The position numbers and the translations under genes are program-made. 64,000 nt of DNA from Pseudomonas oryzihabitans. GTDB taxonomy: Bacteria > Pseudomonadota > Gammaproteobacteria > Pseudomonadales > Pseudomonadaceae. The notes under the pieces were generated by a model. It saw nothing but the letters and a program-made list of their open reading frames with translations. It made no database searches and was not told where the DNA came from. The stretch lies in the NCBI RefSeq assembly GCF_014522265.1, contig NZ_CP017024.1, positions 2,322,001 to 2,386,000 on the forward strand, given 5' to 3'. Numbering within the stretch: position 1 is the stretch's first letter; each line of letters begins with the position of its first letter. Positions 9,423-17,362 of this stretch are shown one piece after another.

Positions 9423-9468
9423 GTTTGCTGCCTTTTGGGCTGCAATTGAAGCCTAAAAGGCAGCAAAC
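9423..9468. promoter_or_regulatory. 46-bp inverted repeat, candidate operator or leader hairpin of the MNT/HEPN operon
   Basis: Arms of 19 bases (9423-9441 and 9450-9468, reading GTTTGCTGCCTTTT then GGCT or AGCT-side variants) match at 18 of 19 positions across an eight-base loop. The repeat ends ten bases before the start codon at 9413. It could be an operator for the winged-helix protein, or, if transcribed, a hairpin close to the ribosome site. Confidence 0.55.
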
Positions 9469-9809
9469 AGCCAGTGCGATTGCCCTTGATGTATTCCAGC
9501 GCCTGAGCAGCCGACCAACGGTAGCGCGTTACCAATGCCTGTGCCAGGGCCGCTGAGCCAGGGCAACGAAACGTCGACCCCAAGGGAACGCCTGTAACAA
9601 GACTTGTCTGATGGGCGTTCTCGCGCTTTGCTGAGGCAGCGGATCCTTCCGCTCGTCGCTGTTCTCCTTTCTTTCCGGTCCCTCTGCCCTCGGTCGCGTA
9701 CCGCGCGGTAGCGTGCCCGGCTGTCGCGCTTTTCTCTCGCTCGCTCCGGCGACCGCTCCGGTGGTCTGGGGGCGGGTCTTTGCCGGTTCCTGTCAAGAAG
9801 GTCACGGAT
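9469..9809. other. intergenic stretch with no clear gene
   Basis: No convincing gene is present. On the minus strand an open frame contains a protein-like passage (CPGSAALAQALVTRYRWSAA near 9500-9570) that lacks a credible start and runs into the inverted repeat. It may be a decayed gene end. The rest is low-complexity pyrimidine-rich sequence leading to the acyltransferase. Confidence 0.3.
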
Positions 9810-10955
9810 ATGACTGACGTCGCTCTCCCCATCGCCCTCTACCTGGGCACCCTGGTGCTGCTGGCTTTCGCCCTGCGCCGCAGCCCGCTGCTCACCGAGG
9901 AGACCCTGGCACGCTCCTCGCCGCTGGATGCCCTGCGCGGCATCCTCGCCACCGCCGTGGTCTGCCTGCATTTCGTGCTGACCTATCACCTCAAGGCCGA
10001 GGGCCAGTGGCGCGAACCCGACAGCGACCTGCTCTACAACATGGGCGTGGTGCCGGTCTCGCTGTTCTTCATGATCACCGGCTACCTGTTCTTCGGAAAG
10101 GTCTATCGGCGCACGCCGGACTGGAGCGAACTGCTCCGTTCACGGGTGCTGCGGGTCATGCCGCTGTATCTCTGCGTGGTGGCCGTGGTGGTGCTCTTCA
10201 CCCTGATCCGCACCCACTTCGTCATCGCCGACGGCCAGCACTTCATGCTCGAACTGCTCAGCTGGGAGCTGTTTTCCGGCTTCAGTCTCAACGGCCTGGA
10301 AGAGAGCGGCTGGATGACCGCCGGCGCCCACTGGACGCTGCGCTACGAGGCGCTGTTCTACCTGGCGCTGCCGCTCATCGCCGCGCTGTTCAATCGCCGT
10401 GGCTTCGGCCTGCCGCTGCTGGTCTCGGCGCTGCTGGTGGGTGGCCTGGTCGCCGCCGGTTATCACTATCACGTGCTGGGCGCGCGCTTCGGCCTGCTGT
10501 TCCTGCTGGGGTTTCTGCCGGTGTTCGTCAAGGTCCATCGGCCGGCGCTGCTGGCACGCCTGCGCACGCCCCTGGTGGCCGCGCTGTCGCTGGCGCTGGT
10601 GGCTTACGCCATGACCCAGCCGGACTACAACCTCAGGCAGATGCTGGCGCTGGCGTTGCCCTTCGCCGCCATGGCCGCCGGCAACGACCTCTTCGGCCTG
10701 CTGCGCAGTCGCGGCCTCAAGGTGCTGGGCGAGATCAGCTACAGCCTCTATCTCACCCACGGCCTGCTGCTCTACGGCCTCTTCACCCTGCTCAACCTGG
10801 GTTCGGTCGAGACCCTGGGTACCGTCGGTTTCATGGCCCTGCTGCCGCCGGTGCTGGTGCTCGCCTGCCTGCTGTCGATGCTCAGCTACCGCTGGATCGA
10901 GCGTCCGCTGATGCACCTGGGAAGGGCGCCACGGCCTCGGCACGTGCCGGCGTAA
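9810..10955 (+). CDS. acyltransferase 3 family membrane protein
   Basis: This is a 381-residue polytopic membrane protein of the acyltransferase-3 family (OafA/NodX type), which transfers acetyl or other acyl groups to cell-surface sugars or related molecules. Family marks are SPLDALRGILATAVVCLHF near residue 35-53, with the conserved His, then FFMITGYLFFGK near 85, and the closing SYSLYLTHGLLLYGLF. About ten hydrophobic segments are visible. The ATG at 9810 is chosen because AAGAAGG lies nine bases upstream; a TTG at 9780 is in frame but less likely. Its last 74 bases overlap the 3' end of the opposing sirtuin gene. The substrate cannot be told from context. Confidence 0.85.
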   Translation: MTDVALPIALYLGTLVLLAFALRRSPLLTEETLARSSPLDALRGILATAVVCLHFVLTYHLKAEGQWREPDSDLLYNMGVVPVSLFFMITGYLFFGKVYRRTPDWSELLRSRVLRVMPLYLCVVAVVVLFTLIRTHFVIADGQHFMLELLSWELFSGFSLNGLEESGWMTAGAHWTLRYEALFYLALPLIAALFNRRGFGLPLLVSALLVGGLVAAGYHYHVLGARFGLLFLLGFLPVFVKVHRPALLARLRTPLVAALSLALVAYAMTQPDYNLRQMLALALPFAAMAAGNDLFGLLRSRGLKVLGEISYSLYLTHGLLLYGLFTLLNLGSVETLGTVGFMALLPPVLVLACLLSMLSYRWIERPLMHLGRAPRPRHVPA

Positions 10956-11784
10956 GCGCCGGCGCTGCCCCGGGATACTCCAGCAGAAAGGCCAGTGCCT
11001 GGGCGCAGGAGGCTTCCACCTTGAGCGCCAGCAGGTCGTCCGCGCGGGTCCGCCCATAGCCCAGGGCGGCGATGGGCAAGCCGGCGCGGGCCGCGGCCTG
11101 GGCGAAGCGAAAGCCGGAATAGACCATCAGCGACGAGCCCACCACCAGCAGCGCATCGGCGCGGCCCAGGTGGGCGAAGGCGCGCTCCACCCGCGCGCCG
11201 GGCACGTGTTCGCCAAAGAACACCACGTCCGGCTTGAGCAGAGCCCCGCAGCGTGGGCAGTCGGGCACCCGGAAACTCATGAAGTCCACGCCTTCCAGAT
11301 CGGCATCGCCATCCGGCGCGGTAGCCGCGTCCAGCGCTAGCCAGTCGCCATTGAGTTCGCCCAGCCACTGCTGGAATTCCTGGCGCGGCAGGCGTAGCTC
11401 GCAACCTAGGCAGCGGATCTGGTCGAGGCGGCCGTGCAGGTCGATCACCGCCTCGCTGCCGGCGGCCTGGTGCAGCCGATCGACGTTCTGGGTCAGCAGC
11501 ATCTCCACCTGGCCACGCCGCTCCAGGGCCGCCAGGGCCTGATGGGTGGCGTTGGGCCGCGCCTGGCAGAAGCGCGGCCAGCCGATCAGGCTGCGCGCCC
11601 AGTAGCGGCGGCGCAAGAGTTCGTCGCCGACGAAGGCCTGCAGGGTGACCGGTTGCGGGCGCTTCCAGGCGCCGTCGCGGTCGCGGTAGTCGGGAATGCC
11701 GGAATCGGTGCTGCAACCGGCACCGGTGAGCAGGAAGATCCGCTCGTGCCGGGCGATAAAGGACTGGAGCTCGGGCAGGGACAT
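10882..11784 (-). CDS. Sir2 family NAD-dependent protein deacetylase
   Basis: The gene encodes 300 residues of a sirtuin that removes acyl groups from lysine using NAD. The NAD-binding motif GAGCSTDSGIPDYRD is at 21-35, TQNVDRLH at 98-105 and catalytic His117 in DLHGRL. Zinc cysteines pair as C125/C128 and C176/C179. GSSLMVYSGFRF near 235 closes the Rossmann fold. PDYRD instead of PxFRG resembles the class II (SIRT4-like) sirtuins. The ATG at 11784 fits the family start although the frame stays open beyond it. The C-terminus reads through into the end of the acyltransferase gene, overlapping it tail to tail. Confidence 0.88.
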   Translation of the reverse strand: MSLPELQSFIARHERIFLLTGAGCSTDSGIPDYRDRDGAWKRPQPVTLQAFVGDELLRRRYWARSLIGWPRFCQARPNATHQALAALERRGQVEMLLTQNVDRLHQAAGSEAVIDLHGRLDQIRCLGCELRLPRQEFQQWLGELNGDWLALDAATAPDGDADLEGVDFMSFRVPDCPRCGALLKPDVVFFGEHVPGARVERAFAHLGRADALLVVGSSLMVYSGFRFAQAAARAGLPIAALGYGRTRADDLLALKVEASCAQALAFLLEYPGAAPALTPARAEAVAPFPGASADARSSGS

Positions 11785-11900
11785 CGGGCACCTGGAGTTG
11801 CGGACGATACCCCCAGCTTGGAAAGGGTTATGCCGGGAGGCAAGCCGCAGCTGACGAACGTCCTGCCCGTCGCGCGGCGCTCCGCCCGAAGGCAGCCTTG

Positions 11901-12350
11901 CTAGAACACCGGGACGTAGATGTAGATCTGCGAATCCTGGGCATCCACCCCGGTGAAGGCCTCGGTGTAGTGCTCGAAGCAGGCGCCCGGGCGGGGTTGC
12001 AGGCCGCGCGCCGGCAGCAGCTCGGCGAACAGTCGGCCGAGGCTCTTGGCCACGCTGGGCGCGGTGCCCAGGTGCACGTAGCGGGCATAGCGGCCTTCCG
12101 GCAGTTCCTGGCGCACCATGCCGGCGGGCAGGGGCGCGCCCGGCGCGGTGGCCACCGCGGCCAGGTAGTGCATGGCGCCGGCCTGACGCCAGCTCAGGCC
12201 ATACCATTCGGCGTCGCCTTCGCGGCCGGTGATTTCCCCGGCGCGGTCGGCGAAGCGCCGCCAGAGGGCGGCGATGTCTTCGCCCTGGCCAGGCTCGAAC
12301 AGCAGACCGGTCACTTCCAGGGCGGGATGGTCGACGATTTCCAGCGACAT
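11901..12350 (-). CDS. GyrI-like / effector-binding domain protein
   Basis: The gene encodes 149 residues forming a single GyrI-like small-molecule binding domain (SOUL/GyrI superfamily). It begins MSLEIVDHPALEVTGL, and LPEGRYARYVHLGTAPSV and YTEAFTGVDAQDSQIYIYVPV follow in the usual places. No DNA-binding domain is attached. Stand-alone members bind or hydrolyse small hydrophobic toxins, or act as gyrase inhibitors; the function here is unknown. It lies 116 bases from the start of the sirtuin gene on the same strand, so co-transcription is possible. Directly after it, 12351-12550 contains nothing recognisable. Confidence 0.7.
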   Translation of the reverse strand: MSLEIVDHPALEVTGLLFEPGQGEDIAALWRRFADRAGEITGREGDAEWYGLSWRQAGAMHYLAAVATAPGAPLPAGMVRQELPEGRYARYVHLGTAPSVAKSLGRLFAELLPARGLQPRPGACFEHYTEAFTGVDAQDSQIYIYVPVF

Positions 12351-12550
12351 GGGACAGACTCTCTCGAAGATGCGATGAAGGCCGCCACCTTACTCCAGCG
12401 GCGCCTCGCGGTCAGCCTGGGCAGGGCATAAGCGGTCAGGCGAAAGGTCGCAGCGGACCCGTGGCGCCATTCCGGTTCGCCGGGTGTGTTCCTAACGGCT
12501 GCCCATTCGGCGAGTGCACCTGCTGCGCCACCCGGGCGCCAGGCTGGGGT

Positions 12551-13150
12551 TTAGCGGTCCTCGGCAAGCGCCTGGGTCAGCGCCAGGCCCGCCAGGCGCG
12601 CGCTGGCCAGCAACCGCTCCGGACTCTGCCCATGGCGGGCACTGGCGGAGAGCCCGGCCATGGTGGTGATGACGAAGTCGGTCAACTCCTGCGCCCGTTC
12701 TGGCTTGCAGGCGGCGACCCGGGTGCGGATGAGCGCCTGGGCCGCCTGGTGGTAACGGTCGGCCGCCGCGCGGGCCTGGGGATCGTCGGAATGGGTGCCC
12801 TCCAGCACCAGGCAGCCGGCCGCGCGGGGATCGACGGTATAGCTGCGCGCCACCTCTTCCAGCACCTGGGTCAGGACCTCCGCCAGGGATAGCTCGGCCT
12901 CCAGGATGTGCTGCAGCAGCACGGCGCCCGTCGCAATGTAGCGATCGAGCACCCGCTGGTAGAGCTCGAGCTTGCTGCCGAAGGCCGCATAGAAGCTCGG
13001 CGGCCTGATCCCGAGCGCCTCGGTCAGGTCGGCGACGCTCACCCCGTCGTAGCCCCTTTCATGGAACAGGCGCTGGGCCTGGACGATGGCCTCGTCCGGA
13101 TCGAAACGGCGGGGCCGCCCACGGGGTGCGGATTTATTTGTAGTGTTCAT
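12551..13150 (-). CDS. bdcR: TetR family repressor BdcR
   Basis: The gene encodes 199 residues of a TetR-type regulator. The N-terminal helix-turn-helix (about 15-62) reads GRPRRFDPDEAIVQAQRLFH then VSVADLTEALGIRPPSFYAA, closely resembling E. coli BdcR as remembered. CLVLEGTHSDDPQARAAADRY further on also matches BdcR. It is divergent from bdcA with 72 bases between the start codons. Two TGTA-N8-TACA palindromes lie there, one over its own start codon. Inference: it represses both genes. Confidence 0.85.
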   Translation of the reverse strand: MNTTNKSAPRGRPRRFDPDEAIVQAQRLFHERGYDGVSVADLTEALGIRPPSFYAAFGSKLELYQRVLDRYIATGAVLLQHILEAELSLAEVLTQVLEEVARSYTVDPRAAGCLVLEGTHSDDPQARAAADRYHQAAQALIRTRVAACKPERAQELTDFVITTMAGLSASARHGQSPERLLASARLAGLALTQALAEDR

Positions 13151-13154
13151 TACA
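13139..13154. promoter_or_regulatory. candidate BdcR operator 1
   Basis: TGTAGTGTTCATTACA is an imperfect 16-base palindrome of form TGTA-N8-TACA. It overlaps the start codon of bdcR and is the same type as the second site at 13188-13203. Confidence 0.55.
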
Positions 13155-13162
13155 AAAATACT

Positions 13163-13190
13163 TTGACAGCAAACGGGAGAGGCTTATTGT
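13163..13190 (+). promoter_or_regulatory. bdcA promoter, -35 and -10
   Basis: A perfect TTGACA at 13163-13168 is followed after 16 bases by TATTGT at 13185-13190. The promoter sits between the two palindromes, and the second palindrome overlaps the -10 box, which suits repression. Confidence 0.55.
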
Positions 13191-13203
13191 AGCACTCACT
13201 ACA
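13188..13203. promoter_or_regulatory. candidate BdcR operator 2
   Basis: TGTAGCACTCACTACA has perfect five-base arms TGTAG/CTACA. It overlaps the bdcA -10 box and lies 49 bases from the first site, start to start. Confidence 0.55.
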
Positions 13204-13222
13204 TTAATCAGGAGGCAGATCC

Positions 13223-13936
13223 ATGAGCAATTTCGCAGGCAAGAAGATCCTGGTACTAGGTGGCAGTCGCGGCATAGGCGCCGCCATCGTGCGGCGCTTC
13301 GCCGCCGAAGGTGCCCGGGTAACCTTTACCTATGCCAGTTCCGCTGACGCCGCCCTGGCCCTCGCCGCGGAGACCGGGAGCACCGCCGAGCTGACCGACA
13401 GCGCCGACCGCGACGCGGTGATCGCCCGGGTGCGCGCCTGTGGTCCGCTGGACGTGCTGGTGGTGAATTCCGGCGTGGCGCTGTTCGGCGATGCCCTGGA
13501 ACAGGAGCCGGACGCCGTCGATCGCCTGCTGCGCATCAATGTCCAGGCGCCCTATCATGCGGCGGTCGAGGCGGCGCGGCAGATGCCGGCAGGCGGGCGG
13601 ATCATCGTCATCGGCTCGGTGAATGGCGATCGCATGCCGTTGCCCGGCCTGGCCGCCTATGCCATGAGCAAGTCTGCCCTGCAGGGGCTCGCCCGTGGTC
13701 TGGCGCGGGACTTCGGTCCGCGCGGCATCACCGTCAACGTGGTGCAGCCCGGCCCCATCGATACCGAGATGAATCCGGCCGATGGCCCCATGAAGGAGCT
13801 GATGCACAGCTTCCTGGCGATCAAGCGCCACGGCAGCGCCGACGAGGTGGCCGGCATGGTCGCCTGGCTGTCCGGCCCCGAGGCCGGCTTCGTCACCGGT
13901 GCCATGCACACCATCGACGGCGCCTTCGGCGCCTGA
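13223..13936 (+). CDS. bdcA: SDR oxidoreductase BdcA, c-di-GMP-binding biofilm dispersal mediator
   Basis: This is a 237-residue short-chain dehydrogenase. Its sequence closely follows E. coli BdcA: ILVLGGSRGIGAAIVRRFAA at the cofactor site, LTDSADRDAVIARV, GGRIIVIGSVNGDRMPLPG with the catalytic Ser region, AAYAMSKSALQG with the Tyr-x3-Lys pair, and GPIDTEMNPADGPM. E. coli BdcA is reported to bind cyclic di-GMP and promote biofilm dispersal; an ordinary reductase activity is equally possible. AGGAGG precedes the ATG. A 10-base-arm hairpin at 13948-13980 follows the stop. Confidence 0.88.
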   Translation: MSNFAGKKILVLGGSRGIGAAIVRRFAAEGARVTFTYASSADAALALAAETGSTAELTDSADRDAVIARVRACGPLDVLVVNSGVALFGDALEQEPDAVDRLLRINVQAPYHAAVEAARQMPAGGRIIVIGSVNGDRMPLPGLAAYAMSKSALQGLARGLARDFGPRGITVNVVQPGPIDTEMNPADGPMKELMHSFLAIKRHGSADEVAGMVAWLSGPEAGFVTGAMHTIDGAFGA

Positions 13937-13947
13937 CCGCGACCCGC

Positions 13948-13980
13948 GCCGCTATCGCCTGACACCCAGACGATAGCGGC
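13948..13980 (+). terminator. hairpin after bdcA
   Basis: Perfect arms GCCGCTATCG and CGATAGCGGC enclose a 13-base loop starting 12 bases after the bdcA stop. There is no T run, so it may also serve the opposing LysR gene. Confidence 0.4.
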
Positions 13981-14006
13981 GACTGCCCGTTGTCCGGCTG
14001 GCGCAC

Positions 14007-14864
14007 CTAGTGCGCCGGTCCCAATACCTCTTCGGCGATATCCAGCAGCGCCCGCAGCCTGTCCATGTGGCGCAGGTCCTGGTGATAGCCCACCCAGATA
14101 TCCCGTGACGGAGGACTGCCGAAGCTTTCGATGAGCTGCAATCCTGGCGTCGCATCGCCGAGCGGGCGAGGCAGCACGGCAACCCCCAGTCCCCGGCGGC
14201 ACATCTGCGCCTGGACGGTTCGACTGGTACTGGTGAAGGCGCGTTGCGCTCCCGGCAGCCGGTCGAGCAACCAGGCGACATCGGGAAAGTGCGCTTGCGC
14301 GCTGTTCATGAGGATCAGCCCGACCGCGGCCGTATCCTCCTGCACGGCCAGCGCCGTCTCGGCGGAGCCATAGAGGCCATAGGGCATCCTCAGGAAACGG
14401 CGCTGCACGATATCCGGTTCGCTGAAGGGCACCAGGCGAAAGGCCACGTCCGCATCGCGGCGGGAGAGATCCAGCAGTCGATAGCTGGCAATGACCTCGG
14501 GTACCACGGCAGGGTGCCGCCGGGTGAGGTCGGCCAGGACCGGCGCCAGAACATAGCCGGCAAACCAGTCCGCCGAAGAGATTCGCAGGATGCCCTCCAG
14601 GCGCTGGTGATTACCGGCCAGACGCCGCTCCATGGCCAGGGCCGAGGCTTCCATGGACTCGGCCAGGGCGAATACGGCATCTCCCGAATTCGTGAGGATC
14701 AGGCCCTCGCGAGTGCGCCTTAGCAGCGCCTGTCCGGCTTCATCCTCGAGCGTTTTGATCCGTCGACCTACCGTCGGGTGGCTGATGCCCAAGGCTCGCG
14801 CGGCCGCGCCATAGGATCCGCCGCGGGCGACGGCCAGAAAGATTCGTACATCGCTCCATTCCAT
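14007..14864 (-). CDS. LysR family transcriptional regulator
   Basis: The gene encodes 285 residues. The LysR helix-turn-helix at 1-60 reads MEWSDVRIFLAVARGGSYGA and then ALGISHPTVGRRIKTLEDEA. The effector domain is short and ends DRLRALLDIAEEVLGPAH. Start at the ATG at 14864, the standard LysR position, although the frame is open upstream. It is divergent from the SDR gene at 15015, with 150 AT-rich bases between, including a perfect palindrome at 14876-14889. It probably controls itself and the SDR-MFS-SDR set; the inducer is unknown. Confidence 0.85.
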   Translation of the reverse strand: MEWSDVRIFLAVARGGSYGAAARALGISHPTVGRRIKTLEDEAGQALLRRTREGLILTNSGDAVFALAESMEASALAMERRLAGNHQRLEGILRISSADWFAGYVLAPVLADLTRRHPAVVPEVIASYRLLDLSRRDADVAFRLVPFSEPDIVQRRFLRMPYGLYGSAETALAVQEDTAAVGLILMNSAQAHFPDVAWLLDRLPGAQRAFTSTSRTVQAQMCRRGLGVAVLPRPLGDATPGLQLIESFGSPPSRDIWVGYHQDLRHMDRLRALLDIAEEVLGPAH

Positions 14865-14875
14865 GGCTAATCTAC

Positions 14876-14889
14876 GTTCAAAAATGAAC
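14876..14889. promoter_or_regulatory. candidate LysR operator
   Basis: GTTCAAAAATGAAC is a perfect 14-base palindrome containing a T-N11-A pattern, the usual LysR box form. It lies 12 bases upstream of the LysR start codon, in the divergent promoter region. Confidence 0.5.
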
Positions 14890-15014
14890 ATAAAATATGC
14901 AGGAAAGGCAGTCCCCAAACAATATCGTAAGGGCGACCATGGTGGCTCACATCGATTCAGATACGTTGGATTCAGCCAGGGATGTTCGAACTGGCTCCAT
15001 GCAGGTGAGCAGCT

Positions 15015-15761
15015 ATGGGCAGATTGCTGGATAGGGTTGCGATTGTAACGGGCGCCTCCAAGGGCATCGGCGCGGGTATTGCCCGGCAACTGGCGGCGGA
15101 CGGCGCCAGGGTCGTCATCAGCTATGCGTCCGACAAGTACGGGGCGGACGCCGTTCTCGCCGACATCGAGGCAGCAGGGGGTACGGCTATCGCGCTACGC
15201 GCCGATGTCCGCCAACGGGCCGATATGGAGGCCTTGGTAAAGGCGGCTCTCGAACACTTCGGTCGCCTGGATATCCTGGTGAACAATTCCGGCGTCTATC
15301 AGTTCGCCAGGATCGAAGACACCACGGTAGAGCTGTATCGGCTGCAATTCGACATCAATGTGCTCGGACCCCTGCAGCTCATAGGCGCTGCCAGTCCCTA
15401 TCTGGGCGCCGGCAGCAGCATCATCAACATCAGCTCGAACGTCACCAGCGTCCTGCCGGCGGAAAGCGCCGTCTACAGCGGCACCAAGGGCGCGCTCGAT
15501 GCGATCACGGGGGTGCTCGCCCGCGAGCTGGGCCCTCGTGGGATTCGCGTGAATGCCGTCAATCCTGGCCTCATCGAAACCGAGGGCACCCGGACCGCCG
15601 GCGCCTTGGGCGCGGAATTCCAGGCCTGGAACGAGGCCCGCACCCCACTCGGCCGTATCGGCCATGTACGGGATATCGCCCCCATCGTCGCCTTTCTGGC
15701 GTCCGACGATGCCGGCTGGGTCACCGGCGAAGTCATCTTCGGCTCCGGCGGCATGCGCTAG
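15015..15761 (+). CDS. SDR family oxidoreductase (FabG-like)
   Basis: The gene encodes 248 residues of a classical short-chain dehydrogenase. It carries VAIVTGASKGIGAGIARQLA (NAD(P) binding, 8-27), DILVNNSGVYQFA near 87, INISSNVTSV with the active Ser near 142, and SAVYSGTKGAL with Tyr-x3-Lys near 155. The C-terminus SDDAGWVTGEVIFGSGGMR is normal for the class. The substrate is unknown. It is the first gene of a co-directed group (15015-18969) divergent from a LysR regulator. 145 bases separate it from the MFS transporter, and those bases contain nothing recognised. Confidence 0.85.
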   Translation: MGRLLDRVAIVTGASKGIGAGIARQLAADGARVVISYASDKYGADAVLADIEAAGGTAIALRADVRQRADMEALVKAALEHFGRLDILVNNSGVYQFARIEDTTVELYRLQFDINVLGPLQLIGAASPYLGAGSSIINISSNVTSVLPAESAVYSGTKGALDAITGVLARELGPRGIRVNAVNPGLIETEGTRTAGALGAEFQAWNEARTPLGRIGHVRDIAPIVAFLASDDAGWVTGEVIFGSGGMR

Positions 15762-15906
15762 ACCAGGCGGTTGCCTGCGCCGCGCGCGCCGATCGCTGAC
15801 GCCCTGCCAGCTCTAGCCACACTTTCGAGAAATCGCTGCACCTACAGGTCGCGGGCCGGCCACGCCTGCGCGGATCAGGATGCAGCCCGATTAACGGTAA
15901 ACGTCC

Positions 15907-17331
15907 ATGAACTCATCCCTGTACAAGGTCCAGCCCGACAGCCGTCGCTGGTTCGCGCTGGGCGTGCTGCTGATCGGTACGCTGCTGCCACCGCTCGACT
16001 TCTTCATCGTCAATGTGGCGCTCCCGGTGATTCGTTGCGACTTCGCTACCACGTCGGATCTGGCGCAACTGGTGGTCTCCGTCTATGCGACGGCTTATGC
16101 GGTCACCCTGATCCTGGGCGGGCGGCTGGGCGACATGTTCGGCCGCAAGCGTGTCTACCTCGGCGGCATGCTGGGCTTTGGTATCGCCTCGGCACTCTGC
16201 GGGGTCGCGCCAACGCCAGCCATGCTGATTGCCGGACGGCTGCTGCAGGGCGTGGCGGCTGCCATCATGGCGCCGCAGTCCATGGCCCTGATCCATGCGA
16301 CCTTCCCCGCGGAAGAGAAGAATCGGGCGCTCGGCCTGTACGGCGCGACCTTCGGACTCGCCGCTGTGCTGGGCCAGCTCTTGAGTGGGGTGCTGATAGA
16401 GGCCAATCCCTTCGGATTGGGCTGGCGCAGCATCTTCCTCATCAATCTTCCCGTCATTCTCTGCGCCCTGCCGGCCGCGCTGGTCGTGCTGCGCGAGAGC
16501 CGGGCCCGGCAACCGGGCCGGCTGGATGTCATGGGCGCCGGCCTGCTCGCGGCTGGGCTGTTGGCGCTGGTCGTACCCCTGATCGAGGGGCCACGACTGC
16601 ATTGGCCCTGGTGGTCGCTGCCCCTGCTTATCGTCAGTGCCGGGTTGCTGATCGCCTTCTGGCGCTACGAGCAGCGCAAGGAAGCGGCCGGCGAGACGCC
16701 CCTGGTGCTGCCTTCCCTGCTCACCGCCTCCCGGCTCAGACGCACTCTCCTGGCGACCTTTCTGTTCTATGCCCTGGCGCCTTTCTTTCTCATCTTCGCC
16801 GTCTACCAGCAGGCCGGTCTGGGTCACGGAGCCCTGACTGCGGGTTGGGCGATCCTGCCCCTGGGGATCGGATTCCTCTGCGGGCCCCTGTGCAGTCCGC
16901 ATCTTGCCCAACGGCTGGGCGCACGCACCGCCGCCCTTGGCATGGCCCTGGAGGTCCTGGGCCTGATGTTGGCGGCGGCGCTGGCGGGCTTGCCCAGCTG
17001 GCTGCCGGTGCCGCTGCTGTTGATCGGCCTGGGTCAGGGCATAGCGCTTCCGGCCCTGGTAAGAATGAACGCGGATCAGGTGGCACCGAGCCTGGCCGGA
17101 CTCGCCGCCGGCTTGATGAATGCCACCTTGCAGATCAGCGCCGCCGTCGCGGTAGCGCTCATTGGTGGCCTGTTTTTCGCCCTTGCCCCCGATGGCGCTG
17201 GCAGGAGAGAGGTGCAGGTCGCCTTTTCCGTTGCCGCCCTGACGATGGGCGGTGCCTTGGCGCTGGCCGCCGTTTTGAGCTGGCCTGGCGCCCCGACGAC
17301 CGCCTCGCGCGGGGCCTGTGACGCAGAGTGA
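15907..17331 (+). CDS. MFS transporter, DHA2 (EmrB/QacA-like) drug efflux type
   Basis: The gene encodes 474 residues with about 14 hydrophobic segments. The A-loop reads GGRLGDMFGRKRVYLGGML near 64-82, and LDFFIVNVALPVIRCDF in helix 1 is the mark of DHA2 proton antiporters. It probably exports a toxic or signalling compound across the inner membrane. Its position between two SDR genes suggests that the cluster modifies and exports a small molecule, or detoxifies a carbonyl compound; this is inference. The stop lies 31 bases before the next ATG. Confidence 0.87.
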   Translation: MNSSLYKVQPDSRRWFALGVLLIGTLLPPLDFFIVNVALPVIRCDFATTSDLAQLVVSVYATAYAVTLILGGRLGDMFGRKRVYLGGMLGFGIASALCGVAPTPAMLIAGRLLQGVAAAIMAPQSMALIHATFPAEEKNRALGLYGATFGLAAVLGQLLSGVLIEANPFGLGWRSIFLINLPVILCALPAALVVLRESRARQPGRLDVMGAGLLAAGLLALVVPLIEGPRLHWPWWSLPLLIVSAGLLIAFWRYEQRKEAAGETPLVLPSLLTASRLRRTLLATFLFYALAPFFLIFAVYQQAGLGHGALTAGWAILPLGIGFLCGPLCSPHLAQRLGARTAALGMALEVLGLMLAAALAGLPSWLPVPLLLIGLGQGIALPALVRMNADQVAPSLAGLAAGLMNATLQISAAVAVALIGGLFFALAPDGAGRREVQVAFSVAALTMGGALALAAVLSWPGAPTTASRGACDAE

Positions 17332-17362
17332 ACAGCGCTTTTCACGGCGCGAGGAGAACAGC

